Shown piece after piece: positions 55,727 through 64,000 of a stretch of 64,000 nt of DNA. Made by a program: the position numbers and the translations under genes. The notes beneath the pieces are model-generated. The model was not told the DNA's origin. It was given only the letters and a program-made list of their open reading frames with translations, and did no database searches. How positions within the stretch are numbered: the first letter of the stretch is position 1; the number at the start of each line of letters is the position of its first letter. The stretch covers positions 2,466,550 to 2,530,549 of the forward strand of contig NZ_CP090958.1 of NCBI RefSeq assembly GCF_025787225.1, in the 5' to 3' direction. Source of the DNA: Saxibacter everestensis. Lineage in GTDB: Bacteria > Actinomycetota > Actinomycetes > Actinomycetales > Brevibacteriaceae.

Positions 55727-56167
55727 CTACAGCACCTTCCGGGAGCCGAGAGTTCCGCGCGTCGCCGCGGCCACCGAGGGGACGAACAGCCCCGCGACAA
55801 CCACAATGCCCGGTATCAGCAGCGCGATTCCGAGGCCCGGCTGGCCGCCGGTCATGGTCGGAATGGCAACGGACGCAACGAGCAGCTGCCAGACGATCGC
55901 CGCGGCGCGAGGCCAGCGCAGACCCTGCCATAATGCCCTGGCAACGAACAGCAACCCAACGCCAAGCACCAGCACCAGCACGAACAGCGCGATAGCCGAC
56001 GACACCGATGTGGTCGGGGCGGTGACCAGCGAATACATCAGCCAGCCCGCGGCCCCGAGCATAGCGCCGGCCTCAAGCGCCACGATTGCGACGATGATCA
56101 CCAGCAGGAACGGACGCCGAGCCGGGGTCGGAGATTGCTGGCGATCAACAGGTGGTTCGGTGGACAT
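55727..56167 (-). CDS. Four-helix membrane protein, unknown function
   Basis: The protein has 146 residues: a short polar Pro-rich N-terminus, then about four membrane helices (PFLLVIIVAIVALEAGAMLG, ALFVLVLVLGVGLLFVARAL, AIVWQLLVASVAIPTMTGGQ, GIALLIPGIVVVAGLFVPSV). It begins 13 bp after adenosine deaminase and is the last gene of the nucleoside operon. I cannot name its family; similar small proteins are common in actinobacteria. Confidence 0.8.
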   Translation of the reverse strand: MSTEPPVDRQQSPTPARRPFLLVIIVAIVALEAGAMLGAAGWLMYSLVTAPTTSVSSAIALFVLVLVLGVGLLFVARALWQGLRWPRAAAIVWQLLVASVAIPTMTGGQPGLGIALLIPGIVVVAGLFVPSVAAATRGTLGSRKVL

Positions 56168-56180
56168 GATGTGAACCTCG

Positions 56181-57293
56181 CTAGACCGAGGATCCCTCGA
56201 AGCCCGGCAGCAGGAGCTCGTCGAGCAGTGCTTCGCGGTCCGGCAGGTCGAGGAACGCATTTTGCAGCGCGTTGACGCTTACCCAAAGCAGATCGTCGTG
56301 GTCCCAGCCGGCCTCGTCCATCAACAGTCGCATTTCCCGGGTCATCGACGTTCCGGACATCAGCCGGTTATCCGGGCTCAACGCCACCGTGAAGCCCTGA
56401 TTCTTGAACCAGGTGATCGGGTGTTCCGCTATCGACGGCGCTGCAGCGGTTTGCACATTGGAGCTTGGGCACAGCTCAAGCGGCACGTGCCGGTCGCGTA
56501 CCCACTGGGCCAGCCGGCCAAGCCTCGGATTACCCGGGTCGCTCAGGTCGCAGTCCTCGATCAATCGGACTCCGTGCCCGATCCGCTGGGCATTGCACAG
56601 CTGGACGGCCTCCCACACCGACAACACCCCGTCAGCCTCGCCGGCGTGAATCGTCACCGGAAAGTTCTCCCGGTGCAGAAGTTCGAATGCCTCACGATGG
56701 TTGGATGCCGGGAATCCGAGCTCGGCCCCCGCGATGTCGAAGCCTACGGCTCCCGCATCGCGATGGCGCAGCGCCAACTCGGCGATCTCGACGCTTCGAT
56801 CGGCGTGACGCATCGCCGTGATCAGCTGGCCGACGACAATGGTCTTACCCTCCAGCGCGGCCTCGGCAACCCCGGCGTCAAGCCCGGCCTGCACCGCATC
56901 GACGGCCTCATCGAGTGATAGCCCCCCGGCCAGGTGCTGTTCGGGCGCCCAGCGGGCTTCAGCGTAGATCACGCCGTCGGCCACCTGATCGAGCACCCAT
57001 TCGGTGGCCACCCGGTGCAGGTTCGCGTGAGTCTGCATCAGGGCCGTGGTGTGATCGAACGTTTCCAGGTAGCGGACCAGGTCACCCGAGTCACAGGCAT
57101 CCCGGAACCACAGCTGCAGTTCGCCGGCATTATTGCTGGGTAGCTGGTAACCGATCTCGTCAGCCAGCTCAATGATCGTCTGCGGTCGAAGGCCACCGTC
57201 CAGATGGTCGTGCAGAGAGACCTTCGGAAGAGCGAGAAGGGGATCGTGCGGATCGACGCCGAACGGAGTGGGAAAACGTGGATGAGAAGTCAC
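56181..57293 (-). CDS. add: Adenosine deaminase
   Basis: The protein has 370 residues. The zinc site HDH is in LPKVSLHDHLDGGLRPQTI, and the catalytic parts are IHAGEADGVLSVWEAV, RIGHGVRLIEDC, LELCPSSNVQT and ALSPDNRLMSGTSMTREM. It converts adenosine and deoxyadenosine to inosine forms. It lies 65 bp after thymidine phosphorylase in an operon with a nucleoside importer. Confidence 0.96.
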   Translation of the reverse strand: MTSHPRFPTPFGVDPHDPLLALPKVSLHDHLDGGLRPQTIIELADEIGYQLPSNNAGELQLWFRDACDSGDLVRYLETFDHTTALMQTHANLHRVATEWVLDQVADGVIYAEARWAPEQHLAGGLSLDEAVDAVQAGLDAGVAEAALEGKTIVVGQLITAMRHADRSVEIAELALRHRDAGAVGFDIAGAELGFPASNHREAFELLHRENFPVTIHAGEADGVLSVWEAVQLCNAQRIGHGVRLIEDCDLSDPGNPRLGRLAQWVRDRHVPLELCPSSNVQTAAAPSIAEHPITWFKNQGFTVALSPDNRLMSGTSMTREMRLLMDEAGWDHDDLLWVSVNALQNAFLDLPDREALLDELLLPGFEGSSV

Positions 57294-57358
57294 ACGCCAA
57301 CTCTACGTGCACCGGCATCCGAGGTGGCGAAGGCACCACCTAGCCGGCCAAAACCCCG

Positions 57359-58657
57359 CTATCCGATCCGGTCAAGGATCAGCGGCGACGCATCCGGCTG
57401 TACGTCCGAAATCTCCACCGCGCCATCCAGTGCTTCGCGGGCCCGAGCAAAGCTCTCGGGAGTGTCGGTCAGCAGCGTCATCAACGGTTCGCCAGCCCGG
57501 ACATAGTCCCCTCGCTTCGCATGCAGCCTGACACCGGCGCCGGCCTGCACCTTGTCCTCCTTGCGTGCGCGACCCGCACCGAGCCGCCAACCTGCCACCC
57601 CAACCCCTAGAGCGTCGAGCCGGACCAGGTAGCCATCTCGTTCTGCGAGCACCACGTCGGTTTCACCCGCCTTCGGCAGCGGAGCAGCATTGTCTCCGCC
57701 CTGCGCCGCTATCATTCGCCGCCAGGCATCCATCGCGCTGCCGTCGGCGAGCGCCGCCGCGGGATCGGCATCCGGCCTGCCTGCGGCCCTCAGCATTTCA
57801 GTAGCGAGCGCGATCGTGAGTTCAACGACGTCCGCGGGGCCGCCGCCGGCGAGAACCTCCAGGGACTCTTCGACCTCGATCGCGTTTCCCACGGCATAAC
57901 CGAGCGGGGTGGACATATCGGTAAGCAGCGCGACTGTCGAAACCCCGGCGTCGAGCCCGAGGCCGACCATGGTGCGGGCCAGCTCGGCGGCGTCTTCGGC
58001 ATCCTTCATGAAGGCCCCGCTGCCCACCTTGACGTCGAGGACCAGCGAAGAGGTGCCCTCGGCGATCTTTTTACTCATGATCGACGACGCGATCAGCGGA
58101 AGGCAGTCGACAGTCGCCGTGACATCGCGCAGCGCGTAGAGCTTCTTGTCCGCCGGGGCCAGGTCCGCCCCGGCGGCGCACACCACGGCGCCGACGTCGG
58201 AGAGCTGCGAGAACATTTCCGCCGTAGTCAGATCGGCACGCCAGCCCGGGATCGATTCGAGCTTGTCCAGCGTTCCGCCGGTGTGGCCGAGTCCCCGGCC
58301 GGACAACTGCGGCACCGCAACACCGAACGAGGCAACGACCGGCCCGAGCGGCAGGGTGATTTTGTCACCCACGCCGCCGGTGGAATGCTTATCCGTCGTG
58401 GCTAGTGCCCTGCCGTCTCGGCTCAGGTCACCGAAGTCGAGGCGGGTTCCGGAGGCGATCATCGCCGCGGTCCACTCGCCGACCTCGGCCCGGTGCATTC
58501 CGCGGATGAAGATCGCCATCAGAAGTGCCGACATCTGTTCCTCGGCGACAATTCCCCGGGTATAGGCGTCGATCATCCACTCGATCATCAGCGGCGTGAG
58601 TTCACCGCCGTCGCGTTTGGTCCTGATGATGTCGACAACGTCGAATGCCTCAGACAT
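57359..58657 (-). CDS. deoA: Thymidine phosphorylase
   Basis: The protein has about 432 residues. The phosphate-binding signature is TTDKHSTGGVGDKITLPLGP, followed by SGRGLGHTGGTLDKLESIPG and SSIMSKKIAEGTSSLVLDVK, all typical of the pyrimidine phosphorylase family. The second ATG (58657) is preferred because GAGG lies nine bases before it; the first (58666) is too close. It splits thymidine or uridine to base and sugar phosphate. Pyrimidine specificity cannot be fixed from sequence. Confidence 0.95.
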   Translation of the reverse strand: MSEAFDVVDIIRTKRDGGELTPLMIEWMIDAYTRGIVAEEQMSALLMAIFIRGMHRAEVGEWTAAMIASGTRLDFGDLSRDGRALATTDKHSTGGVGDKITLPLGPVVASFGVAVPQLSGRGLGHTGGTLDKLESIPGWRADLTTAEMFSQLSDVGAVVCAAGADLAPADKKLYALRDVTATVDCLPLIASSIMSKKIAEGTSSLVLDVKVGSGAFMKDAEDAAELARTMVGLGLDAGVSTVALLTDMSTPLGYAVGNAIEVEESLEVLAGGGPADVVELTIALATEMLRAAGRPDADPAAALADGSAMDAWRRMIAAQGGDNAAPLPKAGETDVVLAERDGYLVRLDALGVGVAGWRLGAGRARKEDKVQAGAGVRLHAKRGDYVRAGEPLMTLLTDTPESFARAREALDGAVEISDVQPDASPLILDRIG

Positions 58658-58681
58658 AACAGTCATCCTCGCAATTTCGTC

Positions 58682-59080
58682 CTACTGAAGGTTCGCCGGC
58701 CCGAAGGCATCCGGCAGCACCTCGGCCATTGACCGGTCCCCTGACACGGTGCGGAGCACAAGCGACGGCGCGGCATGTTCGCTGAGCAGCTGACGGCATC
58801 TGCCGCACGGCATCAGCACCTCGCCGTGTTTGTCGACGCAGACGAACGCGGTCAGCTTGCCGCCGCCGGAGCGGATCAGCTCCGAGACCAGGCCGCATTC
58901 GGCGCAGAGCGTGACCCCGTAGGCCGCGTTCTCCACGTTGCAGCCGGTGACGAGCCGGCCGTCATCGACGAGCGCCGCAGCGCCCACCGGAAACCGTGAG
59001 TACGGCGCGTAGGCCGCGCGCATGGCCTCGACCGCGGCCTGTTGCAACTCGTCCCACTGAGCCTCGGGTATGCCAGCCAC
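58682..59080 (-). CDS. cdd: Cytidine deaminase
   Basis: The protein has 132 residues, the standard homotetrameric type. Zinc ligands and catalytic Glu are in YGVTLCAECGLVSELIRS and MPCGRCRQLLSE; YAPYSRFPVGAA marks the N-terminus. GTG 59080 is taken as start, five bases after the permease stop and with GAAGGG nearby; a longer frame upstream gives non-conserved Arg/Pro/Ser-rich sequence. It deaminates cytidine and deoxycytidine. Confidence 0.95.
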   Translation of the reverse strand: MAGIPEAQWDELQQAAVEAMRAAYAPYSRFPVGAAALVDDGRLVTGCNVENAAYGVTLCAECGLVSELIRSGGGKLTAFVCVDKHGEVLMPCGRCRQLLSEHAAPSLVLRTVSGDRSMAEVLPDAFGPANLQ

Positions 59081-59084
59081 GCGA

Positions 59085-60395
59085 CTAGCCCTTCTCGTAG
59101 GCCTGGCCGGAGGCCGCGGGCGCCCGCGACTTGCCCACCAGGCCGGCGACGGCGAAGATCGTCGCCAGGTACGGCGCCATCTGCAGGAACTCGCTCGGGA
59201 TCGGGGTCTGGATGATGCCGAGGATGCTCTGCAGGTTGTCGGCGAATCCGAACAGCAGGGCGGCGGAGAACGCACCAACCGGACTCCAGCGGCCGAAGAT
59301 CATCGCGGCCAGGGCGATGAAGCCCTTGCCTGCTGTCATCTCCTTGGCGAAGCCGATGCCGGAGCCGAGAGTGAAGAACGCACCACCCAGGCCGGCGACC
59401 AGGCCGGAAATCATCACGTTGAAGTAGCGGGTGCGATTGACCTTGATACCCATGGTGTCCGCCGCCGTCGGGTGCTCACCGACAGCGCGCACACGCAAGC
59501 CCCATTTGCTCTTGAAGAGGGCGATATGCAGCCCGATCACCACCAGGAACATGATGTAAACGATCGCGGACTGATTGAACAGGATAGGTCCGACCAGCGG
59601 GATGTCGCCGAGCAGCGGGATCTTGAACCTGCTGATCGCCGTTGGGTTGTTCAGCAGGTCACCGTTCTTCGCCAGCGCCTGCGAGTAGATGAAGCTGGTG
59701 ATGCCGATGATCAGCACGTTGAGCACAACGCCGACGATGATCTGGTCGACCGCGTACTTGATCGCGAAGACCGCCAGCAGCAGCGAAACAATCAGGCCAC
59801 CGATAGCGGCGGCGATCAGGCCCAACCAGGGGTTACCGGTAACCGTCGCGACGATTGCGGCTACGAAGGCGCCGGCCAGCAGCTGGGCTTCGATCGCAAT
59901 GTTCACCACGCCGGCCCGCTCGCAGAGGATGCCGGCCATTGAACCGAAAACCAGCGGCACGGCGAGAATCAGCGAGCCCTGCAACAACGCGACGAAAGAG
60001 ATCGACTCGGCTGCCACTGCCCAGGTCAGGAATGCAAAGACCCACACCACGCCGAACACGTACGGCAGTACGACCGGCGCGGTCCGGCGGGTGGCAACCA
60101 AGACAGCGGAGTACACCGCGATACCGATCGCGATCAGGCCGAGAACGATGCCGGCGGCCTTTGACGGGACGCCGATCGGTGAGAACTGCAGGAAGTCGGA
60201 CCGGGTGGAAATGCCGAACGTGGACTCGGTCGCCCCAGGTGTGGTCACTCCGAAGAAAATCAGCGCGATCAGGCCGAGGATGCCGTAGGCGATTGGCGCC
60301 TTGTAGCTGGTCTGACGTTCCACCCGGGCATCCGCTCCGAGCGGGGCGTCGGATGGCAGTCCTGCCGGCGATTGCGAAGCTAACGTGCCGCTCAT
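59085..60395 (-). CDS. Nucleoside ABC transporter permease 2 (BPL-type, YufQ/NupC-like)
   Basis: The protein has 436 residues and ten or more membrane helices. The branched-chain permease fold is seen in GSMAGILCERAGVVNIAIEA (conserved GVVNI.IE) and GLRVRAVGEHPTAADTMGIK, with AGKGFIALAAMIFGRWSPVG near the end. It starts four bases inside permease 1. The pair with BMP protein and two-domain ATPase marks a nucleoside importer. Confidence 0.94.
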   Translation of the reverse strand: MSGTLASQSPAGLPSDAPLGADARVERQTSYKAPIAYGILGLIALIFFGVTTPGATESTFGISTRSDFLQFSPIGVPSKAAGIVLGLIAIGIAVYSAVLVATRRTAPVVLPYVFGVVWVFAFLTWAVAAESISFVALLQGSLILAVPLVFGSMAGILCERAGVVNIAIEAQLLAGAFVAAIVATVTGNPWLGLIAAAIGGLIVSLLLAVFAIKYAVDQIIVGVVLNVLIIGITSFIYSQALAKNGDLLNNPTAISRFKIPLLGDIPLVGPILFNQSAIVYIMFLVVIGLHIALFKSKWGLRVRAVGEHPTAADTMGIKVNRTRYFNVMISGLVAGLGGAFFTLGSGIGFAKEMTAGKGFIALAAMIFGRWSPVGAFSAALLFGFADNLQSILGIIQTPIPSEFLQMAPYLATIFAVAGLVGKSRAPAASGQAYEKG

Positions 60396-61645
60396 GCCGA
60401 CCTCTCCTTCGTTTTCAGCCGGAATATGGTTCGGACCAGCGGTGGTGCGGCGATGAACAGCACCACCATCGACTGCACAACCGAGACGATGTCGATGGCC
60501 GTCCCGGTACGGGCCTGCATCACGACGCCACCCGCCTTCAGCGCGCCGAACAGCAGACCCGCGAGCACGGTGCCGAGCGGCGTCGATCGGCCGAGCAGCG
60601 CCACGGTGATCGCATCGAAGCCGATGCCGCCTGCCACACCCGAGGTCAGGTACAGCTCAGTGCCAAGAACCTGGCTGACGCCGGCCAGCCCGGCCAGCGC
60701 ACCCGCGATCAGCATCACGGTGATGTAGCTGCGTTCGACCGAGATGCCGGCGGTACGCGCTGCATTCGGGTTGAAGCCGACCGCACGGTAGCCGAAGCCG
60801 ACCGTCGAGCGGTTCAGCAGCCACCAGACGCCGACAGCGGCCAACAGCGCCAGGATTAGGCCGAAGTGCGTGCGCACAGGAGAATCCGCGCCGAAAAGCC
60901 GCCACAGCTGGGCACTCTCCGGCATGAACCGACCGATCGGATCTGTGCGGCCCTCCCGGCGAAACACCTCCGTCGTCAGCACATAGAGCACGAGGAAGGT
61001 GGCGATGTTGTTCAGCATGATCGTAACGATCACCTCATGCGCGCCGGTCCTGGCTTTGAGGAAACCGGCGATGCCGGCCCACAGCGCACCGCCGACCAGC
61101 CCGGCGAGAACGGTCGCCACGATGTGCAGGCCGTAGGGCAGATTCATGCTGCCGCCGACGTAGCCGGCGAAAATGGCACCGACGATGAGCTGGCCCTGGG
61201 CACCGATGTTGAACAGGCCTGCGCGGAACGCCAGTGCCACTCCCAGGCCCGCGGCGATCAGCGGCGTGGCATAGGTCAACGTGTCGGCAAGCGGTCGCAG
61301 TGCCCGCAGCAGGGTGTACTCACTGATGTCGATGATTGAGCCCTGGAACATCGCGGTGTATGCACCGCCGACAGCAGCGCCAATCGCGGCGAAGGTGTCA
61401 CCGGGCCGCGAGAAGAAGTACTTGGACGCCGCGATGACGGCCTCGTTCGAAGCGGCGATTAGAACCGCGCCGACAAGTAACGCCAGCACGAGCGAGAGGA
61501 AGGTCAGCAATGCCGATCCGGTCGCGATCTCGTGCAGCAACCCGGCCATCCGACCGCGTTCGGGCGGCTGAGGTGGCTTCGCGGCGGCTGGTTCGGGCGT
61601 GGCCAGTGCGCGGCCCTCTCCTTCGGCAGGTTCCTGGCCGCTCAC
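60392..61645 (-). CDS. Nucleoside ABC transporter permease 1 (YufP-like)
   Basis: The protein has 417 residues. A long N-terminal cytoplasmic part rich in Pro and Glu is followed by about nine helices, with LAFRAGLFNIGAQGQLIVGA and GARTGAHEVIVTIMLNNIAT-like segments (ARTGAHEVIVTIMLNNIATF) conserved in the family. It starts four bases inside the ATPase gene, so the transport genes are tightly coupled. Confidence 0.94.
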   Translation of the reverse strand: MSGQEPAEGEGRALATPEPAAAKPPQPPERGRMAGLLHEIATGSALLTFLSLVLALLVGAVLIAASNEAVIAASKYFFSRPGDTFAAIGAAVGGAYTAMFQGSIIDISEYTLLRALRPLADTLTYATPLIAAGLGVALAFRAGLFNIGAQGQLIVGAIFAGYVGGSMNLPYGLHIVATVLAGLVGGALWAGIAGFLKARTGAHEVIVTIMLNNIATFLVLYVLTTEVFRREGRTDPIGRFMPESAQLWRLFGADSPVRTHFGLILALLAAVGVWWLLNRSTVGFGYRAVGFNPNAARTAGISVERSYITVMLIAGALAGLAGVSQVLGTELYLTSGVAGGIGFDAITVALLGRSTPLGTVLAGLLFGALKAGGVVMQARTGTAIDIVSVVQSMVVLFIAAPPLVRTIFRLKTKERSA

Positions 61646-63216
61646 AGCACTCCCCCGCCCAGGTCGGTCTCTGAGGTGGCCGTAGCCGGCAATTTCTTCA
61701 CGCTTTCCTTCGCCTGTTCTGCGCTGGCGCCAGCCATCATCAAGCCGAGCACATCCCGGTGGATGCCGCCATCGACAATGCCGACGATTCTTCCTCGGTA
61801 CATCACGGCGATCCTGTCCGCGAGCGCCAGCACCTCGTCCAGCTCTGTGGAAACGATGATTACCGGCGTGCCCTTGTCGCGCTCTGACACGATCCGCTGA
61901 TGCAGGAACTCGATGGAACCGACATCGACCCCACGGGTCGGCTGTGAGGCGAGGAAGAGCTTGAGTTCGCGCGATAGCTCACGCGCCATCACGACCTTCT
62001 GCTGGTTTCCCCCTGACAGCTTGCCGGCGAGGGTTTCGGTGGAGGGCGTACGGATGTCGAACTCCTGCACCCGCTGTTCGGCGTTGCTCTGTATCGCCCT
62101 GGTCTTCAGAGCAATACCGGAGGAGAAGCTGGGAGTGTCCTTGAGGTCGAGGACCAGGTTCTCCGCAACGCTCATCCGGCCGACCAGTCCATCGACTCCG
62201 CGGTCTTCGGGAACGAACCCGACGCCGGAGCGCAGCACCTTTGCCGGCTTTCGGCCGAGCAGTTCTTTGCCGTCGAGCGTGATCGATCCATGCGTTCGCG
62301 TGGTGAGGCCCAGAATGGCCTCGGTCAACTCGGTCTGACCGTTTCCCTGCACTCCGGCAACGGCGAGGATCTCGCCACCCCGTACGTCGAAGGACACACC
62401 GTCGACGACGACCCGGCCGGTGTCATCGCTGACAGTGAGGTTACGCACCGAGAAACTGCGATCGTTGACCTCATGCTCGCTTTTCGACACCCGCAGGCTG
62501 ACCGAGCGGCCAACCATCATCGATGCCAGGTCGGCCTCGCTGTCTTCCGGCTTCGCCTGGCCGACAACCGCGCCGCGTCGAATCACCGTGATCCGATCGG
62601 CAATGGCACGGACTTCACGAAGCTTGTGGGTGATGAACACGATCGAAGTGCCAGAATCGGAGAGCTGCCGCATGATGGCGATCAGCTCATCGGTTTCCTG
62701 TGGGGTGAGCACAGCGGTGGGCTCATCCAGAATCAGAATCCGGGCGTCACGCACCAGAGCCTTGATAATCTCCACCCGCTGCTGCACGCCGACCGGCAGG
62801 TCCTCGACAAGCGCGTCGGGATCGACGTTGAAGTTGTACTGATCGGACACCTCGCGCACCCTGCGGCGGGCGGTCGCCAAATCAAGCAGGCCGCCTGCCT
62901 TCGTGGGTTCGTTGCCAAGGATGACATTCTCGGCAACTGTGAACACGGGAACCAGCATGAAGTGCTGGTGAACCATTCCGATTCCGGCCGCCATGGCATC
63001 CCCGGGCCCGGCGAAAGCCACTGCCTTCCCGTCCACCAGGATCTGCCCGGCATCGGGCTGGTAAAGGCCGTAGAGGACGTTCATCAACGTTGATTTGCCG
63101 GCGCCGTTCTCACCGAGCAAGCAGTGGATTTCTCCGGGCTCAACGGTCACATCAATATGATCGTTGGCGACCAGCGAACCAAATCGCTTGGTTATGCCTG
63201 AGAGTTCAAGCTTCAT
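61642..63216 (-). CDS. Nucleoside ABC transporter ATP-binding protein (two ATPase domains)
   Basis: The protein has 524 residues. Domain 1: GENGAGKSTLMNVLYG, QRVEIIKALVRDARILILDE, TSIVFITHKLREV. Domain 2: GVQGNGQTELTEAILG (degenerate Walker A, Gln in place of Lys), KLSGGNQQKVVMARELSREL, SQPTRGVDVGSIEF. This two-domain form is typical of sugar and nucleoside importers (RbsA/NupA-like). ATG 63216 has AGGAAAG upstream. Confidence 0.95.
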   Translation of the reverse strand: MKLELSGITKRFGSLVANDHIDVTVEPGEIHCLLGENGAGKSTLMNVLYGLYQPDAGQILVDGKAVAFAGPGDAMAAGIGMVHQHFMLVPVFTVAENVILGNEPTKAGGLLDLATARRRVREVSDQYNFNVDPDALVEDLPVGVQQRVEIIKALVRDARILILDEPTAVLTPQETDELIAIMRQLSDSGTSIVFITHKLREVRAIADRITVIRRGAVVGQAKPEDSEADLASMMVGRSVSLRVSKSEHEVNDRSFSVRNLTVSDDTGRVVVDGVSFDVRGGEILAVAGVQGNGQTELTEAILGLTTRTHGSITLDGKELLGRKPAKVLRSGVGFVPEDRGVDGLVGRMSVAENLVLDLKDTPSFSSGIALKTRAIQSNAEQRVQEFDIRTPSTETLAGKLSGGNQQKVVMARELSRELKLFLASQPTRGVDVGSIEFLHQRIVSERDKGTPVIIVSTELDEVLALADRIAVMYRGRIVGIVDGGIHRDVLGLMMAGASAEQAKESVKKLPATATSETDLGGGVL

Positions 63217-63251
63217 GGGTGCTTCTTTCCTCTGATCGCCTGACGCCACAA

Positions 63252-63281
63252 ACGGCGGAGAGGTGATTTCCTCTCCGCCGT
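63252..63281 (-). terminator. Hairpin between the binding-protein and ATPase genes
   Basis: The 12-bp stem ACGGCGGAGAGG / CCTCTCCGCCGT has loop TGATTT (63264-63269) and only a short GTTTG after it on the minus strand. It probably works as a partial terminator or RNA stabiliser, so that more binding protein than ATPase and permease is made. Confidence 0.65.
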
Positions 63282-63319
63282 CTAAGTGGCTAACGCACTA
63301 GATCAGTGAGCCTACGCGC

Positions 63320-64000
63320 TTATTTAGGAGATGACTGCGATTCGACCTTGACGCTGCCATCGATGATGGCCGCCTGCAGGTCGGTGATTTCCTTCTTGGT
63401 CGCGTCATCGATCTTCGAGTCCCAGTCGTGGTACGGGGCAAGCGCCACGCCGTCGTTCTCCAGCGTGCCGACGTACGGCTCGTTGCTGAAGTTGCCTTCG
63501 GCGGTTGCCTTCAGCACGTCTTCGACCGCAACATCGATCTTCTTCACGACGGTGCTCATCACGAGTGGCTTGTACTTTTCGGCGAGTGTTTCGTAGCCGT
63601 CGGAGTCAACCCAGATCAGGGCGACGTCCTTGGCATCCAGGGCGGCTGCTGCCGCACCTTCGCCAACAGGTCCCGCGACCGGAAGCAGGACGTCGGCGCC
63701 CTGGCTGATCAGGTTCTCACTGACCGACTGACCCTTCTTTACGTCCTCGAAGTCGCCGGTGAAGGTGCCGTCCTGCTTAGCCTTGTCCCAGCCAAGAACC
63801 TTGACGTCCTTGCCCTTTTCTTCGTTGAAGTGCGCCACGCCGTCAGCAAAGCCGTCCATGAAGATCGTCACCGACGGAAGCTTGATGCCGCCGAAGGTGC
63901 CGACCTTGCCGGTCTTGGTCTGCGATGCCGCCAGGTAGCCGGCCAGGTACGCAGCCTGCGCTGTGTCGAACTGGATGGACTTGACGTTCTCGGCCTCTTC
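63320..64000 (-). CDS. BMP-family nucleoside-binding lipoprotein, C-terminal part (cut by window end)
   Basis: The reading frame is open from the window edge; about 226 residues are visible. The BMP/PnrA fold is clear: FDTAQAAYLAGYLAASQTKT, GKVGTFGGIKLPSVTIFMDG, FADGVAHFNEEKGKDVKVLG, QGADVLLPVAGPVGEGAAAA and ALIWVDSDGYETL. The N-terminal signal and lipobox lie outside. It binds nucleosides at the cell surface and is the first visible gene of the salvage operon. Confidence 0.94.
   Translation of the reverse strand, partial: EEAENVKSIQFDTAQAAYLAGYLAASQTKTGKVGTFGGIKLPSVTIFMDGFADGVAHFNEEKGKDVKVLGWDKAKQDGTFTGDFEDVKKGQSVSENLISQGADVLLPVAGPVGEGAAAAALDAKDVALIWVDSDGYETLAEKYKPLVMSTVVKKIDVAVEDVLKATAEGNFSNEPYVGTLENDGVALAPYHDWDSKIDDATKKEITDLQAAIIDGSVKVESQSSPK

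Overview
The window is chromosomal DNA from an actinobacterium (Actinomycetota), moderately GC-rich. The evidence is the rRNA sequences, 16S-23S spacers without tRNA genes, a roughly 3.16-kb 23S gene, the order prfB/ftsE/ftsX/M23 peptidase/smpB/ssrA, a SARP/AfsR-type regulator, class Ib ribonucleotide reductase with NrdR-like boxes, and a compact Tad locus. The tmRNA tag reads AKSNRTDFALAA. From memory this resembles tags of Brevibacterium-like Micrococcales, so a relative of Brevibacteriaceae is a tentative placement.

Left part (1-11.8 kb): two rRNA operons lie in tandem, both on the minus strand. The first is cut by the window edge (5' part of 23S, spacer, 16S). The second is complete (16S-23S-5S) and ends in a strong terminator. 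The copies are nearly identical from the leader to the edge but have different upstream promoter DNA. A TetR regulator and a divergent FAD monooxygenase sit between them. The monooxygenase appears to start at ATC.

12-21.9 kb: an SRAP (HMCES/YedK-like) protein; a MarR regulator preceded by an overlapping 25-codon ORF; a Drr-type ABC exporter behind a 21-bp tandem repeat; a large AfsR-like regulator converging on the exporter; and a three-gene acyl-CoA operon that fits valine (isobutyryl-CoA) catabolism. A bidirectional terminator closes this operon and the facing nrdHIEF operon (21.9-25.7 kb).

26-41.5 kb: a small hypothetical gene; a six-gene MoxR/DUF58/VWA/VWA/TPR operon; a histidine kinase, response regulator and membrane acyltransferase; a polar amino-acid ABC transporter; then, on the minus strand, tmRNA, smpB and the FtsEX-linked M23 hydrolase.

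41.5-55.6 kb: ftsX, ftsE and prfB on the minus strand; a sugar-porter transporter; a Tad (Flp) pilus operon (tadA, tadB, tadC, a pilin-like peptide, two TadE-like proteins, one TadG-like protein); three tandem 19-bp repeats; and a 1,501-residue FHA-FtsK/SpoIIIE protein of the EccC/EssC type with no WXG100 partner in view.

55.7-64 kb: a nucleoside-scavenging operon on the minus strand, running from right to left: BMP-type binding lipoprotein (cut by the window end), ABC ATPase, two permeases, cytidine deaminase, thymidine phosphorylase, adenosine deaminase and a small membrane protein. It couples uptake of nucleosides directly to their breakdown.
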